A DNA stretch of 64,000 nucleotides from Antedon mediterranea (Eukaryota; Echinodermata; Crinoidea; Comatulida; Antedonidae). Where the stretch lies: contig NC_092679.1 in assembly GCF_964355755.1 (NCBI RefSeq), forward strand, positions 20,388,932 to 20,452,931, read 5' to 3'. Positions within the stretch are counted from its first letter, which is position 1; each line of letters starts with the position of its first letter. The position numbers and the translations under genes were made by a program. The notes under the pieces were generated by a model. That model was given only the letters and a program-made list of their open reading frames with translations, was not told the origin of the DNA and searched no databases. Shown in pieces: positions 49,035 through 62,300 of the stretch.

Positions 49035-51735
49035 CAAATTTCGACCCTTACTATGGCTCTATAAGATGATGATAACACAATATATGTGCATATATGGTAA
49101 TATTGCATAAATATCGAATTTTAAAAAGTGGATATTTACAGGGAAATTTTCGAAAAATGGGCAAATTTCGACCCTTTTATTTTTTGACATAAAAAAACCA
49201 TTTATGTCAAAAGTGGTTACTATTGCACAATTGACATGCGCAGAACGCATTATTCGACTCTGCGCATGTTTATTATGCTATAGTAACCATTTATGTCAAA
49301 AAATAAAAGGGTCGAAAATTGGCCTTTTTTCGAAAATTTCAATGTACTATAGTACAGGGATTTTTTTTTAAAATGGTCAATTTTCGACCTTTTTATTTTT
49401 CGATAAAACTGGTTACTATAGCACAATTGACATGCGCAGAACCCATTATTCGACTCTGCGCATGTTTATTATGCTATAGTAACCATTTATGTCAAAAGTG
49501 GTTACTATTGCACAATTGACATGCGCAGAACGCATTATTCGACTCTGCGCATGTTTATTATGCTATAGTAACCATTTATGTCAAAAAATAAAAGGGTCGA
49601 AAATTGGCCTTTTTTCGAAAATTTCACTGTACTATATATAGTACAGGGATTTTTTCAAAAAATGATCAATTTTCGACCTTTTTATTTTTCGATAAAACTG
49701 GTTACTATAGTACAATTGACATGCGCAGAACCCATTATTCGACTCTGCGCATGTTTATTATGCTATAGTAACCATTTATGTCAAAAGTGGTTACTATTGC
49801 ACAATTGACTTGCGCAGTACGCATTATTCGACTCTGCGCATGTTTATTATGCTATACTAACCATTTATGTCAAAAAATAAAAGGGTCGAAAATTGGCCTT
49901 TTTTCGAAAATTTCAATGTACTATAGTACAGGGATTTTTTCAAAAAATGGTCAATTTTCGACCTTTTTATTTTTCGATAAAACTGGTTACTATAGCACAA
50001 TTGACATGCGCAGAACCCATTATTTGACTCTGCGCATGTTTATTATCCTATAGTAACCATTTATGTCAAAAGTGGTTACTATTGCACAATTGACATGCGC
50101 AGAACGCATTATTCGACTCTGCGCATGTTTATTATGCTATAGTAACCATTTATGTCAAAAAAGGTTACTATAGCACAATTGACATGCGCAGAACCCATTA
50201 TTCGACTCTGCGCATGTTTATTATGCTATAGTAACCATTTATGTCAAAAGTGGTTACTATAGCACAATTGACATGCGCAGAACCCATTATTTGACTCTGC
50301 GCATGTTTATTATGCTATAGTAACCATTTATGTCAAAAGTGGTTACTATAGCACAATTGACATGCGCAGAACCCATTATTTGACTCTGCGCATGTTTATT
50401 ATGCTATAGTAACCATTTATGTCAAAAGTGGTTACTATAGCACAATTGACATGCGCAGAACCCATTATTCGACTCTGCGCATGTTTATTATGCTATAGTA
50501 ACCATTTATGTAAAAAAATAAAAGGGTCGAAAATTGGCCATTTTTCGAAAATTTACCTGTACTATAGTACAGGAATTTTTTCAAAAAATGGTCAATTTTC
50601 TACATTTTTATTTGTCGATAAAACTGGTTACTATAGCACAATTGACATGCACAGAACCCATTATTCGATTCTGCGCATGTTTATTATGCTATAGTAACCA
50701 TTTATGTCAAAAGTAGTTACTATTGCACAATTGACATGCGCAGAACCCATTATTCGACTCTGCTCATGTTTATTATGCTATAGTAACCATTTATGTCAAA
50801 AGTGGTTACTATTGCACAATTGACATGCGCAGAACGCATTATTCGACTCTGCTCATGTTTATTATGCTATAGTAACCATTTATGTCAAAAGTGGTTACTA
50901 TTGCACAATTGACATGCGCAGAACGCATTATTCGACTCTGCGCATGTTTATTATGCTATAGTAACCATTTATGTCAAAAAATAAAAGGGTAAAAAATTGA
51001 TCATTTTTCGAAAATTTCACTGTACTATAGTACAGGGATTTCTTTAAAAAATGGTCAATTTTCGACCTTTTTATTTTTCGATAAAACTGGTTACTATAGG
51101 ACAATTGACATGTGCAGAAACCATTATTTGACTCTGCACATGTTTATTATGCTATAGTAACCATTTATGTCAAAAGTGGTTACTATTGCACAACTGACAT
51201 GCGCAGAACCAATTATTCGACTCTGCGCATGTTTATTATGCTATAGTAACCATTTATGTCAAAAAATAAAAGGGTCGAAAATCGGCCATTTTTCGAAATT
51301 TCCCTGTACTATAGTACAGGAATTTTTTCAAAAAATGGTCAATTTTCTACATTTTTATTTTTCGATAAAACTGGTTACTATAGCACAATTGACATGCGCC
51401 GAACCCATTATTTGACTCTGCGCATGTTTATTATCCTATAGTAACCATTTATGTCAAAAGTGGTTACTAATTCACAATTGACATGCGCAGAACCCATTAT
51501 TCGACTCTGCGCATGTTTATTATGATATAGTAACCATTTATGTCAAAAAATAAAAGGGTCCAAAATTTGCCATTTCCCTATACTAATAGTACAGGAAAAG
51601 TTTCGAAAAATGGGAAAATTTCGACCCTTTTTTTTGTTGACATAACTAGTTACTATGGCTCTATAAGATGATAACACAATATATGTGCATATATGGCAAT
51701 ATATTATCGCATAATTATCGAATTTAAAAACTTTG
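49035..51735. repeat. Array of 89-bp palindromic units with interspersed longer palindromes
   Basis: About twenty copies of a unit that is itself a hairpin: GGTTACTATAGCA pairs with TGCTATAGTAACC, and inside GACATGCGCAGA pairs with TCTGCGCATGT. Units are joined by ATTTATGTCAAAAGT, with 89-base spacing (for example 50341 and 50430). At intervals a second palindromic module is inserted, with arms GGTCGAAAATTG and CAATTTTCGACC around the perfect palindrome TGTACTATAGTACA. The whole is flanked in direct orientation by TTACTATGGCTCTATAAGAT (49050 and 51650) and CACAATATATGTGCATATAT. The short frames found in it are artefacts. Confidence 0.92.
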
Positions 51736-52647
51736 TAACATGACCACAGTGCTCATTTTGCCATATTTGCTTTAACTAATATGCATGAGTGTCATTGGGA
51801 TTGCTGGGGTTACAAAGAGACCCCCTATTTAAACACCCTTTTTCATGGGTCCTATTCTAAGGCGATATTGGGAGTAAAACGTATTAAGGTGAAACACATT
51901 CTTACTTCAATGCAATAAAGTTTCATGTACTTTCATAATATGTTATTAAAAATAAAATTATTTTTCATTCTAATAAATGTTTTGAATTCGTTTCTTGTTC
52001 TGTTTTCTATATTATATTTGTTGTGTTAATAAGTTTATATTGAGGCAGTTTTAACTTGACTTGATTTTTTCTATCTACCCTGGCTATGCTGCTCTTTGAT
52101 TTATATAAATATATACGATCACAAAATAGTTATATGAGGTTAGTACAGATAATATAATTTAAAATAATAAATAATTAAGGAATGCAATCGTAATATTTGT
52201 CTTTTTTTATTTGTTTGTATCCAGTACACTAATGATGCAATAAAAATGCTGAATAATTGCCAGACAGCAAATAATTACATTGTTGAATACAAATAATTTC
52301 AATTTGGTGATTATTAATGATTAACCTGGCAACTTGATCAAGTAAAATGGACCCCTAATTATACCACATTATTTACAAGAATTAAAAAAGGTATTCAAGG
52401 TGAGAGAAAAATAAGAAGCTACAAGAAATTAATAAAATTATTCATCGTCATAAAGAACAAACGCAATCCATACAGTACATACAGTATTATAATACACCTG
52501 TTGTGCAGTTTAAACATTAAAACCCGAATAACATATTTCTAACTACCTAACTCGTTATCATTATCAATAACTCATTTCTGTAGGCCCCAATCTCAATAAT
52601 TATCTCAAGACAAAGATGTACAAGCCTGGTTTTGCAGACAAATATCT
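51736..52647. other. Intergenic DNA
   Basis: No gene or repeat recognised. CAATAAAG is at about 51914. Confidence 0.4.
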
Positions 52648-52814
52648 AAAGCTCAGTCTACACTATCAAATTAGTTTGACAAAAAAAAGTGTGATGTGCC
52701 CAAATATGGTAGTGATATACCCAAATATGGTAGTGATATGACATAATCATGTCTATATATGGACACATCACATTTTTTTGTCACATAAAGTTTGATAGTG
52801 TAGACAGAGCTTAA
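52648..52814. mobile_element. MITE family 1, copy 7
   Basis: AAGCTCAGTCTACACTATCA and GTTTGATAGTGTAGACAGAG ends. The internal CCCAAATATGGTAGTGATAT is duplicated in tandem, which makes this copy longer. Confidence 0.88.
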
Positions 52815-53589
52815 GAGTAGAATCCCTATTAAGGGGACATCTTTTGCCCCCCCCCACCACATTGTCCTCCTAATAAGGGTGTCTCCTGAGCAGGAGTTGG
52901 TCGTTGGTTGGCAACATATATATTTCCCCTATAAAATTAAAACAATAATTGTATTTTGCTTCTATGATGCGAATAAATTTATAGAGAACGACAAAAAATA
53001 AAATTAGATTGTAATATGGCCTTACATAACAATAACGGAAAAGCATAATACAGAAGCCAAACCAAATAGAATTTCATAAATATTAAAAATAACTAGAATT
53101 TTGATTACAAATTGCAAACCCATCATGGGAAACCAAACTAAAATATATTCATAGTTTTGTATCAAATTTGATTTATTTAAAAATATTTAAATAAAACATC
53201 CTGAAAATAATTTTAAAATGGTGCAAAATGAAAGGTTAGTCTTAAATAAAAAAAACAAATAAAGAAAGCTTTAAAATTCTGTGCAGTTCATCTGTGAAGT
53301 ATTTGATTCTGTTACAGAAAAGAGAAATTTCTTTCCGTTTTTAGAAAAGGAAAAAAAAAATGCTGGATGAAAAAACTCATTAATGTCAACGTATCCAATT
53401 TAATGGTAAATACTAATATATGAAGAAATTTCTAATTTTATTTTTTTATTACACCTGACGTAAAACATAATAAATGTTTATAGGCATTGTCATGACAACA
53501 CAGTGAAAAGCAAATTGATTTACAGTGCATTTAAAATACAAAAAACAACACTACAGCAATATATAAAAATTACATTGTATAGACATAGG
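52815..53589. other. Intergenic DNA
   Basis: CCCTATTAAGGGGACATC and CCTAATAAGGGTGTCTCC at 52826-52885 belong to the short motif family seen at 2185. The rest is A-rich with nothing recognised. Confidence 0.45.
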
Positions 53590-54062
53590 TAGAAGAACTA
53601 CACGTACACACATGTAACAGCTGTTACACTTATCCATGGGTAAAAAGAAAATGACACATATGTGTAGAAATCTATTACACGTACACACGTGTATAAGCCG
53701 TTACACATAGCCATGGTGAAAGGCAAATTATATTACACATGTGTAGAAACCTATTACACGTACATACGTGTATAAGCTGTTACACATACCCATGGTGAAA
53801 GGCAAATTATATTACACATGTGTAGAAAGCTATTACACGTACATACGTGTATAAGCTGTTACACATACCCATGGTGAAAGGCAAATTATATTACACATGT
53901 GTAGAAAGCTATTACACGTACATACGTGTAAAAGCCTACAGTACCACTTGTGTCGAAATTGGTACACACACTCGCAAATGAAAGAAAAATTATACATACA
54001 CATGTGTAAAAAAAGCACATTACACATGCATACATGTAAAAATTATTACATACACCAACGAT
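53590..54062. repeat. 79-bp tandem array, about 5-6 copies, palindrome-rich
   Basis: The unit contains TTACACGTACATACGTGTAT, AGCTGTTACACATACCCATG, GTGAAAGGCAAATTATATTA and CACATGTGTAGAAAGC, with 79-base spacing (53752, 53831, 53910). The last unit or two (after about 53935) are diverged. Each unit holds two perfect or near-perfect palindromes, ACACGTAC-ATACGTGT and ACACATGTGT. Confidence 0.92.
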
Positions 54063-54229
54063 TGTCGTCAAGACAATGAAACAATATTTTGCCAACACTT
54101 CCAAGCCATGTGCTCATACCACGTAAAAACGTGCCCTTTACATAGCATGGGCATATAATTGAGTCACTAAACTAAATGCATCATGTGCTTATAACTGAGT
54201 CAGTATATGCCAATCACTCTAAAACTCTG
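54063..54229. other. Intergenic DNA
   Basis: Short, nothing recognised. Confidence 0.3.
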
Positions 54230-54382
54230 TCTACACAATCAAACTACGTGACAAAAAATGTGATGTGCCCATATATGGGCATGATGATGTCATATCACTA
54301 CCATATTTGAGAATACAACTACCATATTTGGGCACATCACACACATTTTAGTCATAGTTTGATAGTGTGGACAGAGCTTTAG
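54230..54382. mobile_element. MITE family 1, copy 8
   Basis: AAAACTCTGTCTACACAATC and GTTTGATAGTGTGGACAGAG ends, with GATGTGCCCATATATGGGCA and ACCATATTTGGGCACATCAC inside. It is close to the copy at 1439. Confidence 0.9.
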
Positions 54383-55895
54383 ATACATATCGTGGTTAAT
54401 CAGTTACTGTACAAACAAAATACAATGTTGAGAGCTAATTATGAATATCTTGCAATCAAAACGTTTCAACTTAATTACGTTTAACTATTAAAATACCTTT
54501 AAAAAGAACAACATGCATATTTAATATATATAAAATATAATTTTACTTCTCGCTGCCATTTTAATGAAGATCAATACATAATATTTTAAAATCAACTTTT
54601 TTTTATGAGTATTTTACTCTTATACATTAAAAATACAAACCTAAACGACAGGAAAACGTGTCGCGACAAACATTTGTCATTAACGTCCGTGTGTACAGTG
54701 GTTACAAAACTATGTTATTATTATTATGAATTCATGTGGCGTCACTCTGGAATGTAGTTTCAGAATTAATAGTAGATTCTACTTTGTCGTTTAAACTGTA
54801 CAATTACAAAATGAGGAAAATCTGTATTTGCCCAGCAAAACTTTTTCCCGAAAACATGCTTTTTACAAATTCTACAGGTCATGTATAAATGAATATTGTG
54901 ACGGCGATCGATGTGCGTGATTCATTGTCCTAAAGGTCGTGTCAAATGAAAACTTAGAACAAATCAGCATAAGACATAAGTTTGTTGTTCAAAATTTGTT
55001 TACCTGATTTCTGGTTAGACGATACTTTTAAAATACCTAATAATAATAATTTAATAAATGGCATGCTGCTGGTTCATCAATTTCATATCTAGGTTGAAAA
55101 ACTAAAACAATGTTAGATTTGCCTCCACAAAATTAATTTTTGTCATAATTTCAACTGCATGATTTAATCTGTAGTTCTTTATTAATATAACCATGGATGT
55201 ATTTATACCGCCATGATATAACTTCATTCAAAAGTTTTTCTAATTTCAACTGCAAGATTTGTAACTATAAGGGACTGTGTAAAACTCATTCTACTGCAGG
55301 TACTGCAGTATACTACATTTTGTTACTGTTTATTGCAGTGACTGCTTATAAACCTCCATATTACTGTTTGTACTTAAATTAATTAAATTAGCATGATGGT
55401 TTTTAAAATCTTGAATTTAAAAAAAGAAAATGGTTCAAATTATTTTATTGAATACATTTTATAAAAAAACAAAATAAGAATATTCAAGGTTAGATACGCA
55501 CATTAGAAAAAATTGTCAAACATTTTCAAAAAGTTGAAAATTCATAAAAAGTGTCTTTGATTATTTCAATGATTATTATGCATTTAAACATTTTGAAAGT
55601 TTTGTAATTTAACCATTACTGCTATCAAGGTAGTCATAGTTCACCTCTGACCTCTAAGGTCACATAATTAAACACTTCCTGACCCACTATCAAATTAAGT
55701 CAAAAACTTGTACTGAATTTGTATTTTTTACAATAAATTTTACACACAGGAGAATTTTACAATTTTTTAAGGCTGTACATCTTTGTAAAATTCAGTTCAA
55801 AATTGCTAAAAACAAGATACACCACAATATAACAATATTCAAAATAGTTTCTTTGTTTTCTTATCTAAAAATTACGGTTAGAAAGGTTTTTCAGA
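54383..55895. other. Intergenic DNA and probable Numb 3' untranslated region
   Basis: The part next to 55895 is presumably the 3' untranslated region of the minus-strand Numb gene. I could not place its poly-A site. Confidence 0.4.
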
Positions 55896-56338
55896 TCATA
55901 GATTCACTTCAAACGTTTTTACAGCATTTGCGAATGGGTTATTTGCGTTCTCACTGGTTTGTTTGGTGTCGTCGCCGAATGCTTCCCACCGGGCTTCAAA
56001 GTTCTCTGGTTGCGGCGCCGGTTTCATTGCCGGTAAACTGTTTGACATATCGTTCGTCCAATTCCCGCCGAGCCCGTTCTGCTGCACTCGGTTTGCGTCC
56101 GCACCCGTGCTGTTTGCATTGTTGTAATTAGGCGGTACCGTTGAGTGCACTTGGGCTGCAACCACCGTGTTCCCCGTGGCCGGGTTGTGTCCGTTCATGT
56201 GTCCGTTTCCTTCTTGTCCGAGAAACGGATTGTTCGACTTGTGAACGGGCATGTTTATTGTTTTCTGTGTTTCGGTTTCTTTCGCCCATGGATTTGTTTG
56301 TCTGATTGGTGTGGCGGTTGGTTGCAGTTGTACATGAG
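55896..56338 (-). CDS. NUMB: Numb terminal exon
   Basis: 146 codons plus stop. [12 protein letters not shown] opens it. It is rich in Asn, Gly and Gln. NPF motifs fall near its middle (NNPFLG) and end (NNPFAN). Acceptor TTTATTTACAG. Confidence 0.94.
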
Positions 56339-59300
56339 CTGTAAATAAACGATCATATCAACTTTAATTCAAATATAATGTAACAGACACGTTTTCACCA
56401 CAGAAATTAGCATACTTTACTAATTTTAACAATAAATTTTTATCTGTTTTTGCATTCAACTTTGTGAATATCGAAACTTTATGTGACAATTTTTTTTACA
56501 TTACACAGACGAGTGGTAAGTGGAAAACTTCGTACCTTGTCCCACATAGAATTTGTATCTATCGCGTCCGCTCCGTTTGTTTAAATGGTCATAAGGAATA
56601 ACATAGATTATATATTTTTATTTACCTTTGCCGCTTATCTGTGTGAATTGGCCTTTAAACAAATTGTTTATCACCCTTTACGCTTTCTCAACTACTAATT
56701 TCTCATCAACCAAATTTACTGTATGTGAAGTATGGAAACTTTTAATAATTAAATTCTAGTATAATCCAACACCCAAATTTTCCACTCAGATACCCTGCGA
56801 CTTCTGTACATACCTGGCCATACAGTAGGTTTTAATTTAAAATATTGGCACGAAAATAATTTATTGCTTTCACTTTTAAAACACAAAAAATAGTAATGAC
56901 ATATTTTTTAAACAATTCGTCATATTATTTACAATTGTAAACTTTAATTTTGTTCAGGAACAGAGTAGCTCAAGGCTGCCTAGAGGAAATCAACCATGAC
57001 CTGCGACATATTAATTTTCTTGGCCATTAATAACTCTAGCAATAGCATATCACTAGCAGTAATTTAAACAGCTGCCTTTATTGAAATTTGCAAAAGGATT
57101 TATTAAATATGTGAGTTGGTAAGCTGATATTGGCCGCAAATAGCACAGGAATGTTGTATGATTTTTACTATTGGAATTTTAAAAGAAGAAAAAAATATCT
57201 TAAAATTTCCTGGTTTTGTGTATAGCAAATAAATCAGAAACTGAGCTATGCTTGGCAAACTGCAGTGAACCAGATAGAATTTAAGAGGGTGTGATATTTA
57301 ATGTTTTGGCCCATATTGAAAATCTCTAAAATCAATATGCATGGTTTGTCAGTGCTGTATTTAATTACCCAAAACAATTATATAACTTGCAAAAACTTAT
57401 ATACCTTTACAAACAAGCATACATATACAAACATAGCAAATTAACAACATTTTATTTGAATAAACGTCTCCCTCAAATAAATGCCCCCATAGCTGAACAT
57501 CATTTGGAATAAACCATGGAGTAAAGAATAAACGCCCCCTCACATACATTTATATACAATATTGATTTCGATTTGTTGAAGAATTCATTCAATTCCATGA
57601 TCTACAATTAACCAAGTATTTCCATACAATTTTTACTGTATTTTTATCACTTCTTGATATTAATTGTGTTTTTTCCTTTTTCATATCCAGGAGGTATTTA
57701 TTTGATTATACACGATACCATATTACACCCAAAAAAATAAACACTTCCCCCGAATAAACGCCTCCCTTTAATAAATTCCCCTAAAAACCCTCTTGAACTA
57801 TAAACGCTCCAGGTTTTTATTCGAAACGGTAACAGCATTTTGCCAAGTAAATACAATTTGTATTGTAGGCTATTAATACACCCCCACAGAATATTTTCCA
57901 TGAAAGACAATTACACATCCTGTGCATCTTCCTCCCAACACCCCTTCCCCCTCCCCTTTTAACACCCACACACATAACCATCATCTTCATTCATCATTTT
58001 TGGGTTACTTTTAGCACATAAATATATTCTTTTTTAGAAACATTTCTATTAGGTGGCATTATCATTATTATTTCAGCCTTATAAACTTTCTTTAGTTGGT
58101 AGAGACGAGACAAGGACATGATGTAAAGAGCCTATGGTAATGATGATGATGTTACTATATTTTTATAAAACAGTATTAAGCCAAATTTACACAGACGAGC
58201 GGTAATTGTAAGCAGAAAACCGCATGGCTTGTCCCGCATAGAATCTGTATCTATATCCTGAGCATAAACCGTCCGTCCGCATTGTGTGCAAATCGTAAGG
58301 AATAACATAGATTCTATATTTGTTATTCGTTACAACTCGTCTGTGTAAATTGGCCTTTATGGAGGATGTGTAAAAATAAACATCCTCTTGTATTGAAAGA
58401 CCTCTATGTGATAACACTTTGCGTTAATTAGGCAATTTGTCTCAAATGCTCAAAGAGATTGACAAACAAAAGCTATTTGTGTTAAACTGTAATGTTATTA
58501 TGATAGCTGCCTTGAACATATAAATAGATCCTACAGTCGTGTAATTATAAAACGCAAACTTGAAATGACGTAGGCTTTAAAATTTGTTTATAATCATTTG
58601 AAATCTCATATTTATTTTGAAAATCGTTTTAAACTTAAAATAGATTCTGCAGTCACATAATTCTAAAAGGAAAATTTGAAATGACGTTTGAAAACCATTT
58701 TAAACTTAAAATAGATCCTACAGTCACATAATTCTAACATGAAAATTTGAAATGATATAGGCTTTAAAATTTGATTATAATCATTTGAATACAGAAATAT
58801 TATATTCATTTTGAAAACCGTTTTAAACTTTACGCAACTGTTTCAGCATAAAGGTATACTGTATGTCTGCTGGGATTTTTATTTTACTGCATTATTGAAG
58901 AGACCGTAAACGAGAGAGACGCATAAGTATTGCTGTGAAATATCGATTACAGACTTAACTGGTAATAAAACAAGAGTATAAATAATGCAGAAGCCTTAAT
59001 AAAATAATGGCGTGTGACACAACTGTGAAAAATACATTTTAAAATGTGCAGTGCAGACAAGTATCTGAAGTAACTATAACACTAAAAGCAGTGTATGTTT
59101 AAACAGGGTCAATTTCTGTTTCAGCAGTGGAGTAACTATTCTGTTCAAAATGTATTCGTACAATGCTTGCATATTAACAAATTTAATCAATGATCTTAGG
59201 CCACACAATGTTCCAACCCAACCACTGTTTCTTATGTAGCCCCTTAATGAAGTCAGCAACCTGTGCTGATATAGACATATATATAACATAAAGGCCAATT

Positions 59301-62300
59301 TACACAGACGAGCGCTAACGGTAATAAAAATATAGAATCTATGTTATTCCACGTGGAACAAATGGGTGGTTTCTACTCAGGATACATACAGATACTATCT
59401 GAGACAAGCTATGTGGTTTTCCTCTTACCTTTACTGCTCGCCTAAATTTATTAAAAGTGTTATAAATATACCGATTCTTAGTGTATATTATTAAGTGTAT
59501 CACACATGTGTGCAGTATCATGGAAAGTTACATTAAAAGTTAGATATATGGTCTATGATATAATGTAACATGTGAATTTGGGAATTTTTGGTTTTCTTTT
59601 ACCTATAAACGGTTACTTACCTTGCGGCAGAGGCCTATTATTTTGGACCAACGGTGTGGAAGACAATGGCTGGTTCTCTGGTTGTTCCTGTATTAGCTGG
59701 AATAGCCCCTGGCTCAGTTCCTGACACATGCCAGCTATGTCTGTTTGTCCACCCTCAACTTCATGCTCGGCAACTTCTTTCTGTTCGTGTGTTGGGCTGT
59801 GAATTGGTGATACTGAGAAAGAGCAATTTGCATTACAAGAACAATGGTTAATTTGCATAAAAATAACAATGATTAATTTGCATAAAAAGAGCAATGATTA
59901 CTTTGCATAAAAAGAGCAATGATAAATTTGCATAAAAAGGTGAAAAAAATAACAATCATTGAAGAAAGAGAATTAGAAAAGAAACTGTTCGAATGGCACA
60001 ACACAGCAGCTTATATTGTAACTTATAGTGCCACAGTTACTGGTATCGTATGTCTACATTACAGGTGTTTATTGCATCAGTATATTTTCATTTTATAATG
60101 TTAATATTATCATCACAAAAAGCTTTTAATAAATTTATTCGCTTCAACCAATTGGAAGAAACATTCTTTTTATGGTAGCACTAAATCATCCATTTATAAA
60201 ACATACATACTAGATTATGCCAATATATTCACTATCCCTCCTTTGGGGACAAAGACACCTTTATTTAAGGGACACCTCCATTCAAGGGACATCCCTATTC
60301 AAGGAACACCCTTATTCAAAGGACACCTCTATTCAAGGGACACCTCTATTCAGGAGACACCCCTATTCAAGGGACACTTATATTCAAAGGACACCTCTAT
60401 TCAAGGGACACCACTATTCAAGGGACACCTCTCTTAAATGGACACCTCTATTCAAAGGACACATCTATTCAATGGATACCTCTCTTAAATGGACACCTCT
60501 ATTCAAAGGACACATCTATTCAAAGGACACATCTATTCAATGGACACATCTATACAAGGGACACCTCTATTCAAAGGACACCTCTATTCAAAGGACACCA
60601 CTATTGAATGGACACCTCTATTCAAAGGACACCTCTATTCAAAGGACACCTCTATTCAAAGGACACCTCTATTCAAAGGACACCACTATTGAATGGACAC
60701 CTCTATTCAAAGGACACCTCTATTCAAAGGACACCACTATTGAATGGACACCTCTATTCAAAGGACACCTCTATTCAATGGACACTTCTATTCAAGGAAC
60801 ACCTCTATTCAAAGGACATCTCTATTCAAAGGACACCTCTATTCAAGGGGGGATCTCTATTCAGGGGACACCTCTATTCAAAGGACACCTCTATTCAAGA
60901 GGGGATCTCTATTCAGGGGACACCTCTATTCAGGGGACACCTCTATTCAAGGGGGGATCTCTATTCAAGGGGGGATCTCTATTCAGGGGACACCTCTATT
61001 CAGGGGACACCTCTATTCAGGAGACACCCAATTAATAAGGGAAACCCTTTTACAGGGACACTACTTAGTACTATTCTGTGAATCAAACGATTCAGGGGAC
61101 ACTCCTATTTAGAGGACATTTCGTTGAGACCCAAAAGGTATCCCATTAATATAGATTCTACTATAGCGTGCAACATATAGTATACCATAACAAAATACTC
61201 ACATTCAGTGTGTGTGTGCAACGACTGCTGCTGCCTTTGCAACGTTGAGGGCAGTTCGTTCAATCGTAACGATAAATTCCGTTTGAAGGGTGACTGGGTG
61301 TCCAATGCCGGAAATAAACGACATGACCCTTGGCGTTGAAGTAACGAGTCTGGCGCGTGGCGTCGAGGAATGGCGTAAGGATTTACCGACGCACCACCAG
61401 GTTGTGTCTCTGAAATTAGACCATTTATTGTTAAAAAAAGACCATACAGTATTATATATATTATATATAAAAATAAACATAAATAAATAAGACCATATTA
61501 TTGTTAAAAATGGACATAACTAAATTAATATGGGTAGTTTTTAGCTAATAGTAATAGTGTCTGGACGATGTAGCCTATATTAGAAACTAGACAGGTTGTT
61601 TACAGTCTGGATGACATAGCCTATTGAACCCAAAACACTATTGTTTAATAATGATCCTATAATTGGCTATACCATTAAATTTTAAGGCGTAATTCTTTCC
61701 CCATGGGATAGATTAAGCTATTCAGTTTCAGGTAAACACAATGATTAATACATCAACTTCATTATGAAAAATACATTCACAAGGAGAGATACAGTAGTGA
61801 CTCAAGGTAGATAAGACAAGATAATGTAGGTCGAAGACGCATCAAACTTGTACTTTTTTTTAATGTATTTATGAAACGTGACTGATTGATAGACAATAAT
61901 ATTCTCAAAATGTTATTATCTAAAAAAAATTATGTACAATATTTAGGTACTGTACATATAGAGCAATTTCCTTGCTTTACAGTATGATATAAACAAAATA
62001 GAGGAGGGGGGAAAAAAAGAAGGTAGATTTTCCAAGAACTGCTACTGTACCATTTGTGGAGAGGGAGATTCAATCTTGCTCTTCGATGAGAAAAGGATAT
62101 TGTTGGTTTATCCAGAAAAGCTAGGCACGAAATAGACAATTCTTTTAAATATACTGTATAAATGGGTGCAAATGTATGCATGTTATTTGCATTTTATAAT
62201 TTTGATCTGTTCTATCAAAGTATGTACTTGTCTCACAAACTATAGAAACAGCTAAATCTGAATTTCAAATTTTGTGCAACCTTACTGTATTCAAATAACT

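Noticed and set aside
49319-51441. Several 60-98-codon ORFs sharing YYSTGIFSKNGQFSTF or VTIAQLTCAEPIIRLCACLL
   Set aside because: They are translations of the 89-bp palindromic array and repeat with it; no independent sign of coding.
60217-61035. 272-codon ORF with a 17-residue repeat, and its 157 and 122-codon frame mates
   Set aside because: All arise from a stop-free 17-bp minisatellite inside a Numb intron on the opposite strand; three overlapping frames with the same peptide cannot all be genes and nothing suggests that one is.
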